From positions 7,502,001 to 7,566,000 of the forward strand of contig NZ_CP026304.1 of assembly GCF_003054555.1 (NCBI RefSeq): 64,000 nucleotides of DNA. The letters run 5' to 3'. This DNA comes from Streptomyces lunaelactis (GTDB lineage: Bacteria > Actinomycetota > Actinomycetes > Streptomycetales > Streptomycetaceae). Made by a program: the position numbers and the translations under genes. The notes under the pieces were generated by a model, which saw only the letters and a program-made list of their open reading frames with translations, ran no database searches and was not told the DNA's origin. Shown here piece after piece: positions 1 to 10,091 of the stretch. Position 1 is the first letter of the stretch; every line of letters begins with the position of its first letter.

Positions 1-4
1 GACT

Positions 5-1081
5 GTGCCCTCGGCGAACCCGGCTGATGACACCGCAGCTGGCGGAGAGAGCCTGGACATCCTCGCGCTGCTGGAGCGCGGGCGGACCATGTCCACCCCG
101 GTGCTTCGCGCCGCCGTGGACCGGCTCGCGCCGCCCATGGACACCGTCGCCGCCTACCACTTCGGCTGGATCGACGCGGAGGGACAGCCCTCCGCCGGCG
201 ACGGCGGCAAGGCCGTACGCCCGGCGCTCGCGCTGCTCTCCGCCGAGGTGGCCGGAGCCGCGCCCGAGGTCGGTGTCCCCGGCGCGGTCGCCGTCGAGCT
301 GGTGCACAACTTCTCGCTGCTGCACGACGACCTGATGGACGGCGACGAGCAGCGCCGCCACCGCGACACCGTATGGAAGGTGCACGGCCCCGCCCAGGCG
401 ATCCTCGTCGGCGACGCCCTCTTCGCCCTCGCCAACGAGGTTCTCCTCGAGCTCGGCACCGTCGAGGCCGGGCGTGCCACGCGCCGGCTGACCACCGCAT
501 CGCGCAAGCTGATCGACGGCCAGGCCCAGGACATCTCCTACGAGCACCGCGAGCGGGTCACCGTCGAGGAGTGCCTGGAGATGGAGGGCAACAAGACCGG
601 CGCGCTGCTGGCCTGCGCCGTCTCCATCGGCGCGGTGCTCGGCGGGGCCGACGACAAGACCGCCGACACGCTGGAGGCGTACGGCTACCACCTCGGCCTC
701 GCCTTCCAGGCCGTCGACGATCTGCTCGGCATCTGGGGCGACCCTGTCTCCACCGGCAAGCAGACCTGGAGCGATCTGCGCCAGCGCAAGAAGTCCCTGC
801 CGGTCGTCGCCGCGCTCGCTGCCGGCGGACCGGCCTCCCAGCGTCTCGGGGAGCTGCTCGCGGCCGACGCCAAGAGCAATGACTTCGACAGCTTCTCCGA
901 GGCGGAATTCGCCACGAGGGCGGCCCTGATCGAGGAGGCGGGCGGCCGCGAGTGGACCTCCCAGGAGGCCCGCAGGCAGCACGCCGTCGCGATCGAGGCC
1001 CTCAGCGGTGTCGACATGCCGGAACAGGTCCGTACGCAGCTCGTCGCGCTCGCGGACTTCGTCGTCGTACGAAAGAGATGA
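5..1081 (+). CDS. polyprenyl diphosphate synthase, hopanoid cluster
   Basis: Trans-isoprenyl diphosphate synthase that condenses IPP with allylic diphosphates, here presumably making farnesyl diphosphate for squalene. Both Asp-rich motifs are visible: DDLMD at about residues 108-112 and DDLLG near 238-242, the latter in the family context FQAVDDLLG. The 358 aa length is normal for the family. A GTG at position 5 is the first possible start seen, but the window begins 4 bases earlier, so the true start could lie outside. It is the first gene here of a plus-strand run ending at the aminotransferase at 9389; squalene synthase-type genes would be expected just upstream, outside the window. Product chain length cannot be read from sequence alone. 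Confidence 0.9.
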   Translation: MPSANPADDTAAGGESLDILALLERGRTMSTPVLRAAVDRLAPPMDTVAAYHFGWIDAEGQPSAGDGGKAVRPALALLSAEVAGAAPEVGVPGAVAVELVHNFSLLHDDLMDGDEQRRHRDTVWKVHGPAQAILVGDALFALANEVLLELGTVEAGRATRRLTTASRKLIDGQAQDISYEHRERVTVEECLEMEGNKTGALLACAVSIGAVLGGADDKTADTLEAYGYHLGLAFQAVDDLLGIWGDPVSTGKQTWSDLRQRKKSLPVVAALAAGGPASQRLGELLAADAKSNDFDSFSEAEFATRAALIEEAGGREWTSQEARRQHAVAIEALSGVDMPEQVRTQLVALADFVVVRKR

Positions 1082-1221
1082 TCGCTATCGCCCGTATATG
1101 CGTGTCTTCTGGGGGCTAGCCCCCCTCAGGCCCTCAAGCAGTCGCCGGCCGGTGCCCCTTCGTGGTACCGGCCGACGGAGACCCCAGCACAGCAGAGAAC
1201 CACTGCACCGAAGGGGAAGCC

Positions 1222-3222
1222 ATGACAGCGACGACCGACGGAAGCGCCGGGCCCGTGAGGGCCGGCGCAGCCGCGGCCAGCAGGACAACGGACACGACTT
1301 CCGCCGCGAGCGACATCCTCGAGGCTGCCGGGCGGGCCGCGGAACGCTCCGTCCAGCATCTGCTGGGCCGCCAGGACGCCGAGGGCTGGTGGAAGGGCGA
1401 TCTCGAGACCAATGTGACGATGGACGCGGAGGATCTCCTCCTGCGCCAGTTCCTCGGCATCCAGGACGCGACGACCACCGAGGCGTCCGCCCGCTTCATC
1501 CGGGGCGAGCAGCGCGAGGACGGGACCTGGGCCACCTTCTATGGCGGTCCCGGTGAACTCTCCGCCACCATCGAGGCGTACGTCGCGCTGCGGCTGGCCG
1601 GGGACCGGCCGGACGAAGCGCACATGGCACGCGCCTCCGCCTGGATCCGCGAGCAGGGCGGCATCGCCGCCGGCCGGGTCTTCACCCGGATCTGGCTCGC
1701 GCTGTTCGGCTGGTGGAAGTGGGACGACCTGCCCGAGCTGCCGCCCGAGCTGATCTTCTTCCCCAAGTGGATGCCGCTGAACATCTACGACTTCGGCTGC
1801 TGGGCGCGCCAGACGATCGTGCCGCTCACCGTCGTCTCCGCGAAGCGGCCGGTACGGCCGGCGCCGTTCCCCCTCGACGAGCTGCACACCGACGCCCGGG
1901 TGCCGAACCCGCCCAAGCCGATGGCGCCCGCCGCGAGTTGGGACGGCTTCTTCCAGCGCGCGGACAAGGCACTGCACGTGTACCACCGGTTCGCGCCGCG
2001 CCGGCTGCGCCGCGTCGCTATGAACGCCGCCGCGCGCTGGATCATCGAGCGACAGGAGAACGACGGCTGCTGGGGCGGTATCCAGCCGCCCGCCGTGTAC
2101 TCCGTGATCGCCCTGCACCTGCTCGGCTACGACCTCCAGCACCCTGTGATGCGTGCGGGACTTGAGTCGCTGGATCGTTTCGCCGTGTGGCGGGACGACG
2201 GCGCCCGCATGATCGAGGCCTGTCAGTCGCCGGTCTGGGACACCTGCCTCGCCACCATCGCGCTCGCCGACGCGGGACTGCCGGCCGACCACCCGGCGCT
2301 CGTCAAGGCCGCCGACTGGATGCTGGGCGAGCAGATCGTTCGGCCGGGCGACTGGTCCGTACGCCGGCCCGGACTCACCCCGGGCGGCTGGGCGTTCGAG
2401 TTCCACAACGACAACTACCCCGACATCGACGACACGGCCGAGGTCGTCCTCGCCCTGCGGCGGGTCAAGCACCACGACCCCCGGCGGGTGGACTCGGCGG
2501 TCGAGCGTGGTGCGCGCTGGACGCTGGGCATGCAGTCCAGGAACGGTGCCTGGGGCGCGTTCGACGCCGACAACACGAGCTCGTTCCCCAACCGGCTGCC
2601 GTTCTGCGACTTCGGCGAGGTCATCGACCCGCCGTCGGCGGACGTCACCGCGCATGTCGTCGAGATGCTGGCGTACGAGGGCAAGACGCATCACCCCCGT
2701 ACCCGCCGCGGCATCGAGTGGCTCCTCGCCGAACAGGAGACGAACGGCCCCTGGTTCGGGCGCTGGGGCGTCAACTACGTATACGGGACGGGGTCGGTGG
2801 TGCCCGCGCTGATCGCGGCCGGGATGCCCGCCGCGCACCCCGCGATCCGCCGTGCCGTCCGCTGGCTCGAATCCGTCCAGAACGACGACGGAGGCTGGGG
2901 CGAGGACCTGCGCTCCTACCGCGAGGACAAGTGGATCGGTCACGGCGCCTCCACCGCGTCCCAGACCGGCTGGGCGCTGCTTGCCCTGCTCGCGGCGGGG
3001 GAGCGGGAGACCAAACCGGTGGAGCGGGCCGTGGCCTGGCTCGCCGAGACCCAGCGGGCGGACGGCTCCTGGGACGAGCCGTACTTCACCGGCACCGGCT
3101 TCCCCTGGGACTTCTCCATCAACTACCACCTGTACCGGCAGGTCTTCCCGCTCACCGCGCTCGGCCGCTATGTGCACGGGGAGCCCTTCGCCGGCCGCAC
3201 GGACAACCGTGAGGGGGGCTGA
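1222..3222 (+). CDS. shc: squalene-hopene cyclase
   Basis: Membrane-associated class II triterpene cyclase converting squalene to hopene/hopanol, the committed step of hopanoid synthesis. The catalytic acid motif DIDDTA (DXDD type) is at about residues 401-406, and several QW-type repeats (GxWG and GAWG contexts) are spread over the protein. At 666 aa it has normal length. ATG at 1222 was chosen because a GAAGGGGAAG purine run precedes it; a longer reading from 1162 lacks one. The 140-nt gap before it holds a 14-nt perfect palindrome (1111-1124), possibly a small attenuator or processing hairpin. The stop codon overlaps the next ATG by one base. Confidence 0.95.
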   Translation: MTATTDGSAGPVRAGAAAASRTTDTTSAASDILEAAGRAAERSVQHLLGRQDAEGWWKGDLETNVTMDAEDLLLRQFLGIQDATTTEASARFIRGEQREDGTWATFYGGPGELSATIEAYVALRLAGDRPDEAHMARASAWIREQGGIAAGRVFTRIWLALFGWWKWDDLPELPPELIFFPKWMPLNIYDFGCWARQTIVPLTVVSAKRPVRPAPFPLDELHTDARVPNPPKPMAPAASWDGFFQRADKALHVYHRFAPRRLRRVAMNAAARWIIERQENDGCWGGIQPPAVYSVIALHLLGYDLQHPVMRAGLESLDRFAVWRDDGARMIEACQSPVWDTCLATIALADAGLPADHPALVKAADWMLGEQIVRPGDWSVRRPGLTPGGWAFEFHNDNYPDIDDTAEVVLALRRVKHHDPRRVDSAVERGARWTLGMQSRNGAWGAFDADNTSSFPNRLPFCDFGEVIDPPSADVTAHVVEMLAYEGKTHHPRTRRGIEWLLAEQETNGPWFGRWGVNYVYGTGSVVPALIAAGMPAAHPAIRRAVRWLESVQNDDGGWGEDLRSYREDKWIGHGASTASQTGWALLALLAAGERETKPVERAVAWLAETQRADGSWDEPYFTGTGFPWDFSINYHLYRQVFPLTALGRYVHGEPFAGRTDNREGG

Positions 3223-3875
3223 TGCACGATTCCCCGGAGCCGTCCGGCTCTGCCGCGCCGCTGCTGATCGCCTGTGCGCTCGGCATCGAGAAGCTCGCCC
3301 TGCGAAGCGGCGACCGCAGTGGCGCCCGCGGCCAGGTGACCGTGCTCCGTACGGGCATGGGGCCGGACAACGCGGAACGTGCCCTGCTCGGCGCGCTGGC
3401 CGGCGGTCCGCTCAGGGACGCGGCGGTCGTCGCGTCCGGCTTCTGCGCGGGGCTGGCCCCAGGGATGCACCCCGGGGACCTGGTCGTCGCCGACGAGACC
3501 CGTGGCGCGGCCGGTGCCACGGTCTGCACCAGCACGGAACTGCTGGTCAAGGCGGTCGCCAGGGCTGTCCCGGGACGCACCGTGCACACCGGCCCGCTGA
3601 CCGGGTCCGACCATGTCGTACGCGGGCATGAGCGGGCCGAGCTGCGTGCCACCGGGGCGATCGCGGTGGACATGGAATCGGCCGCCACCCTGCGCAGCGC
3701 TCTGAGCGCCGGGCCCCGCCCGGTTGCGGCCGTCCGGGTGGTCGTGGACGCTCCAGAGCATGAGCTGGTCCGTATTGGCACGGTGCGCGGTGGAATATCA
3801 GCCTTCCGTGTTCTTCGCGCCGTCCTTCCTGCTTTCTATGAATGGCACCGTTCTTTGCTGCTCCCCAGGAGGTGA
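3222..3875 (+). CDS. hpnG: HpnG-like adenosylhopane phosphorylase/nucleosidase
   Basis: Purine nucleoside phosphorylase-fold protein of 217 aa. In hopanoid pathways HpnG releases adenine from adenosylhopane, made by HpnH, yielding ribosylhopane or its phosphate. Visible family features are the N-terminal strand LLIACALGIEKLAL, the Gly-rich segment around TGMGPDN, and the VDMES motif at about residues 149-153, which in this superfamily holds the ribose-binding Glu. The ATG overlaps the shc stop by one base (TGATG), so translation is coupled. The neighbours shc and hpnH are the main support for HpnG over the generic MTA/SAH nucleosidase label. Confidence 0.82.
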   Translation: MHDSPEPSGSAAPLLIACALGIEKLALRSGDRSGARGQVTVLRTGMGPDNAERALLGALAGGPLRDAAVVASGFCAGLAPGMHPGDLVVADETRGAAGATVCTSTELLVKAVARAVPGRTVHTGPLTGSDHVVRGHERAELRATGAIAVDMESAATLRSALSAGPRPVAAVRVVVDAPEHELVRIGTVRGGISAFRVLRAVLPAFYEWHRSLLLPRR

Positions 3876-3880
3876 GCTAG

Positions 3881-4903
3881 ATGGCCATGCCGCTCCGCCA
3901 GACCATCAGGGTCGGGACGTACCTCTTTGAACAAAAGCTCCGCAAGCGTGAGAAGTTCCCGCTCATCGTCGAGCTGGAACCCCTCTTCGCCTGCAATCTG
4001 GCGTGTGAGGGGTGTGGGAAGATCCAGCATCCGGCCGGAGTCCTGAAGCAGCGCATGCCGGTCGCCCAGGCCGTCGGGGCGGTGCTCGAGTCCGGTGCCC
4101 CGATGGTCTCCATCGCGGGCGGCGAGCCGCTGATGCACCCTCAGATCGATGAGATCGTCCGGCAGCTGGTGGCCAAGAAGAAGTACGTCTTCCTGTGCAC
4201 CAACGCGATGCTGCTGCGCAAGAAGATCGAGAATTTCACCCCTTCTCCCTACTTCGCGTTTGCCGTGCACATCGACGGGCTGCGGGAGCGCCACGATGAA
4301 TCGGTCGCCAAGGAAGGGGTGTTCGACGAGGCCGTGGAGGCGATCAAGGAGGCCAAGAAGCGCGGCTTCCGGGTCACCACCAACTCCACCTTCTTCAACA
4401 CCGACACCCCGCAGACCGTCATCGAGGTGCTCAACTACCTCAATGACGATCTGAAGGTCGACGAGATGATGATCTCGCCCGCGTACGCCTACGAGAAGGC
4501 GCCGGACCAGGAACACTTCCTGGGTGTCGAGCAGACCCGCGAGCTGTTCAAGAAGTCCTTCGCGGGCGGCAACAGGCGGCGCTGGCGGCTCAACCACTCA
4601 CCGCTCTTCCTCGACTTCCTCGAGGGCAAGGTCGACTTCCCGTGCACGGCGTGGGCGATCCCCAACTACTCGCTCTTCGGCTGGCAGCGACCCTGCTATC
4701 TGATGGCCGACGGATACGTCCCCACCTACCGGGAGCTCATCGACGACACCGACTGGAGCAAGTACGGCCGCGGCAAGGACCCGCGTTGCGCCAACTGCAT
4801 GGCGCACTGCGGCTACGAGCCCACCGCCGTCCTCGCCACCATGGGCTCCCTCAAGGAGTCCCTCAGGGCGGCACGGGACACCGTCTCGGGAAACCGCGGG
4901 TGA
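3881..4903 (+). CDS. hpnH: adenosyl-hopene transferase HpnH (radical SAM)
   Basis: Radical SAM enzyme that joins the 5'-deoxyadenosyl group to diploptene, giving adenosylhopane, the first C35 side-chain step. The 4Fe-4S motif CNLACEGC gives Cys38, Cys42 and Cys45, followed by the GGEPLMHP segment typical of SAM binding. The C-terminal region has further Cys (CANCMAHCG, about residues 306-313) consistent with a second cluster or structural role. The 340 aa length is standard. It lies between hpnG and ispG with 5-nt and 4-nt gaps, and the GTG/ATG start of ispG follows the TGA immediately, so the run is probably one transcript. Confidence 0.92.
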   Translation: MAMPLRQTIRVGTYLFEQKLRKREKFPLIVELEPLFACNLACEGCGKIQHPAGVLKQRMPVAQAVGAVLESGAPMVSIAGGEPLMHPQIDEIVRQLVAKKKYVFLCTNAMLLRKKIENFTPSPYFAFAVHIDGLRERHDESVAKEGVFDEAVEAIKEAKKRGFRVTTNSTFFNTDTPQTVIEVLNYLNDDLKVDEMMISPAYAYEKAPDQEHFLGVEQTRELFKKSFAGGNRRRWRLNHSPLFLDFLEGKVDFPCTAWAIPNYSLFGWQRPCYLMADGYVPTYRELIDDTDWSKYGRGKDPRCANCMAHCGYEPTAVLATMGSLKESLRAARDTVSGNRG

Positions 4904-4907
4904 CGTG

Positions 4908-6074
4908 ATGTCCCAAGGAGAGCCGGTCGCACTGGGGCTCCCGGAGCTGCCGGCCCGGCCGATCGCGATGCGCCGCACCTCGCGGCGCATCCAGGTCGGC
5001 ACCGTGGCCGTCGGTGGGGACGCGCCGGTGTCGGTGCAGTCGATGACGACGACGCGTACCTCGGACATCGGGGCGACGCTGCAGCAGATCGCCGAGCTGA
5101 CGGCGTCGGGCTGTCAGATCGTGCGGGTGGCCTGTCCCACGCAGGACGACGCCGACGCGCTCGCCACGATCGCGCGCAAGTCGCAGATTCCGGTGATCGC
5201 GGACATTCACTTCCAGCCGAAGTACGTGTTCGCGGCGATCGACGCGGGCTGCGCGGCGGTGCGGGTGAACCCGGGCAACATCAAGCAGTTCGACGACAAG
5301 GTCAAGGAGATCGCGAAGGCGGCCTCGGCCACCGGCACCCCGATCCGTATCGGGGTGAACGCCGGTTCGCTGGACGCGCGGCTGCTGAAGAAGTACGGCA
5401 GGGCGACGCCGGAGGCGCTGGTGGAGTCCGCGCTGTGGGAGGCGTCCCTCTTCGAGGAGCACGGCTTCCGCGACATCAAGATCTCGGTCAAGCACAACGA
5501 CCCGGTGGTGATGGTGGGCGCCTACCGGCAGCTGGCGGCCGCCTGCGACTATCCGCTGCATCTGGGGGTGACGGAGGCGGGACCGGCGTTCCAGGGGACG
5601 ATCAAGTCCGCCGTGGCCTTCGGTGCGCTGCTCAGTGAGGGCATCGGCGACACGATCCGGGTCTCGCTCTCGGCTCCGCCCGCCGAAGAGGTCAAGGTCG
5701 GCATCCAGATCCTGGAATCCCTGAATCTGAGGCAGCGGCGGCTGGAGATCGTCTCCTGCCCGTCCTGCGGGCGGGCGCAGGTGGATGTGTACAAGCTCGC
5801 CGACCAGGTCACGGCGGGACTCGAGGGCATGGAGGTGCCGTTGCGCGTCGCCGTCATGGGGTGTGTCGTCAACGGTCCTGGCGAGGCGAGGGAAGCGGAC
5901 CTCGGTGTGGCGTCGGGCAATGGGAAGGGTCAGATCTTCGTGAAGGGCGAGGTCATCAAGACCGTGCCCGAGTCGAGGATCGTCGAGACCCTCATCGAAG
6001 AGGCGATGAAGATCGCCGAATCCATGGAGGACGCAGGGGTGGCCTCCGGGCGGCCCGCCGTCACCGTGAGCTGA
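4908..6074 (+). CDS. ispG: 4-hydroxy-3-methylbut-2-enyl diphosphate synthase (IspG/GcpE)
   Basis: 4Fe-4S enzyme of the MEP pathway that converts MEcPP to HMBPP. The three cluster Cys are visible as CPSC (Cys284, Cys287) and CVVNGPGEA (Cys319). An N-terminal TIM barrel with SVQSMTTT is typical, and length is 388 aa. ATG at 4908 is used; an in-frame GTG three bases earlier is equally possible, both very close to the hpnH stop. A second, housekeeping ispG usually exists elsewhere in Streptomyces genomes, so this copy is probably a hopanoid-dedicated paralogue raising C5 precursor supply; that part is inference. Confidence 0.93.
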   Translation: MSQGEPVALGLPELPARPIAMRRTSRRIQVGTVAVGGDAPVSVQSMTTTRTSDIGATLQQIAELTASGCQIVRVACPTQDDADALATIARKSQIPVIADIHFQPKYVFAAIDAGCAAVRVNPGNIKQFDDKVKEIAKAASATGTPIRIGVNAGSLDARLLKKYGRATPEALVESALWEASLFEEHGFRDIKISVKHNDPVVMVGAYRQLAAACDYPLHLGVTEAGPAFQGTIKSAVAFGALLSEGIGDTIRVSLSAPPAEEVKVGIQILESLNLRQRRLEIVSCPSCGRAQVDVYKLADQVTAGLEGMEVPLRVAVMGCVVNGPGEAREADLGVASGNGKGQIFVKGEVIKTVPESRIVETLIEEAMKIAESMEDAGVASGRPAVTVS

Positions 6075-6098
6075 ACAGCATGTGAAGGGGGTCCGACC

Positions 6099-7973
6099 GT
6101 GACGATTCTTGAGAGCATCCGGGGGCCGCGCGATCTGAAGGCGCTGACCGAAGCGGAACTCGACGAACTCGCCGAGGAGATCAGGGAGTTCCTGGTCCAG
6201 GCGGTGGCCAGAACAGGGGGCCATCTGGGACCGAACCTCGGGGTGGTGGAGCTGACCGTGGCCCTGCACCGGGTCTTCGACTCGCCCGTCGACCGCATCC
6301 TGTGGGACACCGGGCACCAGAGCTACGTGCACAAGCTGCTCACCGGCCGGCAGGACTTCTCCAAACTGCGCGGCAAGGGCGGACTCTCGGGCTATCCCTC
6401 CCGCGAGGAGTCCGAGCACGACGTCATCGAGAACTCCCACGCCTCCACCGTCCTCGGCTGGGCGGACGGCTTTGCCAAGGCGCATCAGGTGCTGGGCAGC
6501 AGCGGTCATGTCGTCGCGGTCATCGGGGACGGCGCGCTCACCGGCGGCATGGCCTGGGAGGCGCTCAACAACATCGCCGCGGCGAAGGACCGGCCGCTGA
6601 TCATCGTCGTCAACGACAACGAGCGGTCCTACGCGCCGACGATAGGCGGCCTCGCCAACCACCTCGCCACGCTGCGTACGACGGACGGCTACGAGCGGGT
6701 GCTGGCCTGGGGCAAGGACGTCCTGCAGCACACGCCCGTCATCGGTCAGCCGCTGTACGAATCACTGCACGGTGCGAAAAAGGGCTTCAAGGACGCCTTC
6801 GCACCGCAGGGGATGTTCGAGGACCTGGGCCTTAAGTACGTCGGGCCGATCGACGGGCACGACATCGCGGCCGTCGAGTCGGCGCTGCGGCGCGCGAAAC
6901 GCTTCCACGGGCCCGTGCTGGTGCACTGTCTGACCGAGAAGGGGCGGGGCTACCAGCCCGCGCTGGAGGACGAGGCGGACCGCTTCCACACCGTCGGTGT
7001 GATGGACCCGCTCACCTGTGAGCCGCTCGCGCCCTCCAACGGGCCTTCCTGGACCTCGGTGTTCGGGGACGAGATCGCCGACATCGGTGGGCGGCGGCCG
7101 GACGTCGTGGCGATCACCGCGGCGATGCTGCATCCCGTCGGTCTGACGAAGTTCGCGGAGCGCTTCCCCGAGCGGGTGTGGGATGTCGGGATCGCCGAGC
7201 AGCATGCCGCGGTCTCCGCGGCCGGGCTCGCCACCGGCGGGCTGCACCCGGTCGTCGCCGTCTACGCCACCTTCCTCAACCGAGCCTTCGACCAGCTGCT
7301 GATGGATGTCGCCCTGCACAAGTGCGGAGTGACCTTCGTCCTCGACAGGGCGGGCATCACAGGTGTCGATGGGGCATCGCACAACGGCATGTGGGACATG
7401 TCGATCCTGCAGGTCGTACCCGGGCTGCGGATCGCCGCGCCGCGCGACGCCGAACGGCTGCGCCAGGAACTGCGCGAGGCCGTCGAGGTGGCCGACGCGC
7501 CGACCGTAGTGCGCTTCCCCAAGGAGTCGGTGGGGGAACCCGTCGATGCGATCGGGCGGATCGGCGGGATGGACGTACTGCACCGGGCGGACGACGCGGA
7601 GGTGCTGCTGGTGTCGGTCGGCGCACTCGCCTCTGTCTGTCTGCAGACGGTGGAGCTGCTCGGGGGGCGCGGGATCCGCTGCACCGTCGTGGACCCGCGC
7701 TGGGTCAAGCCAGTCGACGAGCAGCTCGCGCCGCTCGCGGCCCAGCACCGGCTGGTGGCGGTCGTGGAGGACAACAGCCGCAACGGCGGTGTGGGTTCGG
7801 CCGTCGGACAGGCGTTGCGCGACGCGGACGTGGATGTGCCGCTGCGTACCTTCGGCATCCCCGAGCAGTTCCTCGCGCACGCGAAACGCGGCGAGGTGCT
7901 GGCCGACATCGGCCTCACACCGGTCGAGATCGCGGGGCGTATCAGTGCCTCGATGGCAGTCAAGGAGAGCTGA
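6099..7973 (+). CDS. dxs: 1-deoxy-D-xylulose-5-phosphate synthase
   Basis: TPP-dependent transketolase-like enzyme condensing pyruvate with glyceraldehyde 3-phosphate, the entry and control step of the MEP pathway. The TPP motif begins GDGALTGG near residue 143 and ends in VVNDN; the transketolase pyrimidine domain shows DRAGITG, followed by a C-terminal domain ending near residue 620. At 624 aa it is full length. The start is GTG at 6099 after an AAGGGGG-type ribosome site. Three bases separate its stop from the aminotransferase ATG. Together with ispG it makes this hopanoid operon partly self-supplying for isoprenoid precursors. Confidence 0.94.
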   Translation: MTILESIRGPRDLKALTEAELDELAEEIREFLVQAVARTGGHLGPNLGVVELTVALHRVFDSPVDRILWDTGHQSYVHKLLTGRQDFSKLRGKGGLSGYPSREESEHDVIENSHASTVLGWADGFAKAHQVLGSSGHVVAVIGDGALTGGMAWEALNNIAAAKDRPLIIVVNDNERSYAPTIGGLANHLATLRTTDGYERVLAWGKDVLQHTPVIGQPLYESLHGAKKGFKDAFAPQGMFEDLGLKYVGPIDGHDIAAVESALRRAKRFHGPVLVHCLTEKGRGYQPALEDEADRFHTVGVMDPLTCEPLAPSNGPSWTSVFGDEIADIGGRRPDVVAITAAMLHPVGLTKFAERFPERVWDVGIAEQHAAVSAAGLATGGLHPVVAVYATFLNRAFDQLLMDVALHKCGVTFVLDRAGITGVDGASHNGMWDMSILQVVPGLRIAAPRDAERLRQELREAVEVADAPTVVRFPKESVGEPVDAIGRIGGMDVLHRADDAEVLLVSVGALASVCLQTVELLGGRGIRCTVVDPRWVKPVDEQLAPLAAQHRLVAVVEDNSRNGGVGSAVGQALRDADVDVPLRTFGIPEQFLAHAKRGEVLADIGLTPVEIAGRISASMAVKES

Positions 7974-7976
7974 GGA

Positions 7977-9389
7977 ATGACCGAGCCGGCCACGGGCAGC
8001 GAGCCGCTCAAGGGCTTCGATCTGGCGAGGCTCCTCGCGGAACGCGGGGCAGAACGCTATGAGCTGCATGCGCGGCATCTCAACCACCAGCTGCCGCGCA
8101 TGCTGCACACCATCGGCTTCGACAAGGTCTACGAACGGGCCGAGGGCGCGTACTTCTGGGACGCCGATGGCAACGACTATCTCGACATGCTCGCGGGCTT
8201 CGGGGTGATGGGGCTCGGCCGGCATCACCCCGTCGTACGCAAGGCGCTGCACGACGTCCTCGACGCTTCGCTCGCGGACCTCACCCGTTTCGACTGCCAG
8301 CCGCTACCGGGGCTCCTCGCGGAGAAGCTGCTCGTGCACAGCCCGCATCTGGACCGGGTGTTCTTCGGCAACAGCGGTACGGAGGCGGTGGAGACCGCGC
8401 TGAAGTTCGCCCGGTACGCGACCGGGAAGCCGAGGATCCTGTACTGCTCGCACGCCTTCCACGGGCTGACCACCGGGTCACTGTCGGTCAACGGCGAGTC
8501 GGGCTTCCGCGACGGATTCGCGCCGCTGCTGCCCGACACGGCGATCGAGCTCGGTGATCTGGCCGCGCTGGAGCGGGAGTTGAGGCGGGGCGATGTCGCG
8601 GGCTTCGTCGTGGAGCCCATCCAGGGCAAGGGCGTGCAGGCGAGCCCGCCCGGATTCCTGTACGCCGCACAGGAGTTGCTGCACAGGCACAAGGCGCTGC
8701 TGATCGCCGACGAGGTGCAGACCGGCCTGGGCAGGACCGGAGACTTCTACGCGTACCAGTACGAGGCAGGGGTCGAGCCGGATCTGGTCTGCGTCGCGAA
8801 GGCGCTCTCGGGCGGGTACGTACCGGTCGGGGCGACCCTCGGCAAGGACTGGATCTTCAAGAAGGTCTACTCGTCGATGGACCGGGTGCTGGTGCACTCG
8901 GCCAGCTTCGGCTCCAACGCCCAGGCGATGGCCGCCGGGCTCGCGGTGCTCTCGGTGCTGGAGGACGAGCACGTCGTCGCGAACGCGCGCGTGACCGGGG
9001 AGCTGCTGAGGTCACGGCTGGCCGCGCTCGTCGAGCGCTATGAGCTGCTGCACGATGTGCGGGGGCGAGGCCTGATGATCGGCATCGAGTTCGGCCGCCC
9101 GGACTCGATCAAGCTGCGCAGCCGCTGGACCATGCTGCAGGCCGCCCGCAAGGGTCTCTTCGCGCAGATGGTGGTGGTGCCGCTGTTGCAGAAGCACCGG
9201 ATCCTCACCCAGGTCTCCGGCGACCATCTCGAAGTGATCAAGCTGATTCCGCCGCTGACGATCGGGGAACGGGAGGTCGAGCGGTTCGTGGCGGCCTTCA
9301 CCGAGGTCATGGACGATGCGCACGGCGGTGGCGGGCTGATGTGGGACTTCGGCAGGACGCTGGTCAAGCAGGCGGTCTCCAACCGCTGA
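7977..9389 (+). CDS. class III aminotransferase, HpnO-like (aminobacteriohopanetriol)
   Basis: PLP-dependent class III (ornithine/acetylornithine-type) aminotransferase of 470 aa. The PLP lysine is in CVAKALSGG (Lys275), preceded by the IADEVQTGLGR motif whose Asp contacts the PLP nitrogen. Its place at the end of the hopanoid run makes it the likely enzyme placing the terminal amino group of aminobacteriohopanetriol, the role of HpnO in other bacteria. The N-terminal 50 residues and the C-terminal MWDFGRTLVKQ segment look specific to this subfamily. Substrate is inferred from context; other omega-aminotransferase activities cannot be excluded. Confidence 0.8.
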   Translation: MTEPATGSEPLKGFDLARLLAERGAERYELHARHLNHQLPRMLHTIGFDKVYERAEGAYFWDADGNDYLDMLAGFGVMGLGRHHPVVRKALHDVLDASLADLTRFDCQPLPGLLAEKLLVHSPHLDRVFFGNSGTEAVETALKFARYATGKPRILYCSHAFHGLTTGSLSVNGESGFRDGFAPLLPDTAIELGDLAALERELRRGDVAGFVVEPIQGKGVQASPPGFLYAAQELLHRHKALLIADEVQTGLGRTGDFYAYQYEAGVEPDLVCVAKALSGGYVPVGATLGKDWIFKKVYSSMDRVLVHSASFGSNAQAMAAGLAVLSVLEDEHVVANARVTGELLRSRLAALVERYELLHDVRGRGLMIGIEFGRPDSIKLRSRWTMLQAARKGLFAQMVVVPLLQKHRILTQVSGDHLEVIKLIPPLTIGEREVERFVAAFTEVMDDAHGGGGLMWDFGRTLVKQAVSNR

Positions 9390-9398
9390 GCTCCTTTG

Positions 9399-9427
9399 CC
9401 TCCGGGGCAAAAAATTTGCCCCTGAGG
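9399..9427. promoter_or_regulatory. inverted repeat upstream of XRE-cupin gene
   Basis: Arms GGGGCAAA and TTTGCCCC are separated by AAA, and the symmetry continues outward as CCTC/GAGG after one mismatch. The site lies 10 nt after the aminotransferase stop and 24 nt before the regulator ATG. Its size and position fit an operator for autoregulation by the XRE protein. It could instead be a weak terminator for the hopanoid operon, although the arms are short and no T-run follows. Confidence 0.5.
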
Positions 9428-9450
9428 AAGGAACCTGGCGCAATGGACTC

Positions 9451-10071
9451 ATGCTGAGCCATCCCGGGGGGCACCCCCCGGACCCCCGGTCTCCTGACCC
9501 GGAGGCGGCGCCCGCGCTGCCTGAGGTCGCGCCACGGCTGCGTGAACTGCGCCGCCGTCGCGGCCTCACTCTGGAGGCCGCCGCGCAGCGCGCGGGGCTT
9601 TCCCCGGCGCATCTGTCCCGGCTGGAGACGGGCCGCCGGCAGCCGTCGCTGCCGATGCTGCTCGGTCTCGCCAGGATCTACGGTACGACGGTCGCCGAGC
9701 TCCTCGGCGAGCCGGCGCCGGAGCGCGACCCGGTCATCCGCGCCGACCGCCGGGAACCCGCGGCGGCCGACGGCTGGACCTACCACCGGGCCGGCGGCCC
9801 CGGCCGGGCGATGCAGGCCCTGCGGCTGGTGGTCCCGTACGGCACCCAGGGCGATCTCGTGCGGGTGCACCCCGGCGAGGAGTGGCTGTACGTCATGAAC
9901 GGACGGCTGCGGCTGAGCCTGGGGGACACGGTCCACGAGCTGGCCCCCGGGGACAGTGCGCACTTCGACTCGCTGACGCCGCACCGCATCGCGGCGGCGA
10001 CGCGCGAGGGGGCCGAGCTGCTGTTCGTCCACACGCTGCTGCAGAGCCCCGAGCTCCATCCGCACCGCTGA
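9451..10071 (+). CDS. XRE-family regulator with C-terminal cupin
   Basis: Transcription factor of 206 aa with an N-terminal helix-turn-helix (about residues 30-85; recognition region AGLSPAHLSRLETGRR) and a C-terminal cupin barrel (about 115-195; HPGEEWLYVMNGRLRL and the later FDSLTPHRI). XRE-cupin proteins usually repress or activate a neighbouring metabolic gene in response to a small ligand bound in the cupin. It starts 61 nt after the hopanoid operon and is followed 20 nt later by a small membrane peptide gene, an arrangement recalled from other Streptomyces. The inverted repeat just upstream is a candidate binding site. Ligand unknown. Confidence 0.85.
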   Translation: MLSHPGGHPPDPRSPDPEAAPALPEVAPRLRELRRRRGLTLEAAAQRAGLSPAHLSRLETGRRQPSLPMLLGLARIYGTTVAELLGEPAPERDPVIRADRREPAAADGWTYHRAGGPGRAMQALRLVVPYGTQGDLVRVHPGEEWLYVMNGRLRLSLGDTVHELAPGDSAHFDSLTPHRIAAATREGAELLFVHTLLQSPELHPHR

Positions 10072-10091
10072 GATCAGAAGAGAGGTCCGCC

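Noticed and set aside
1111..1124. GGGGGCTAGCCCCC palindrome as a terminator between the polyprenyl synthase and shc
   Set aside because: Only 7 bp per arm with no loop; more likely to form dimers or a weak pause than to separate these two pathway genes.
1126..3177. Long minus-strand open frame opposite squalene-hopene cyclase
   Set aside because: It mirrors the cyclase in another frame, has no family match and lacks Streptomyces third-position bias; the same applies to long frames opposite ispG/dxs (4863-6731) and opposite the TPP enzyme (26253-28088).
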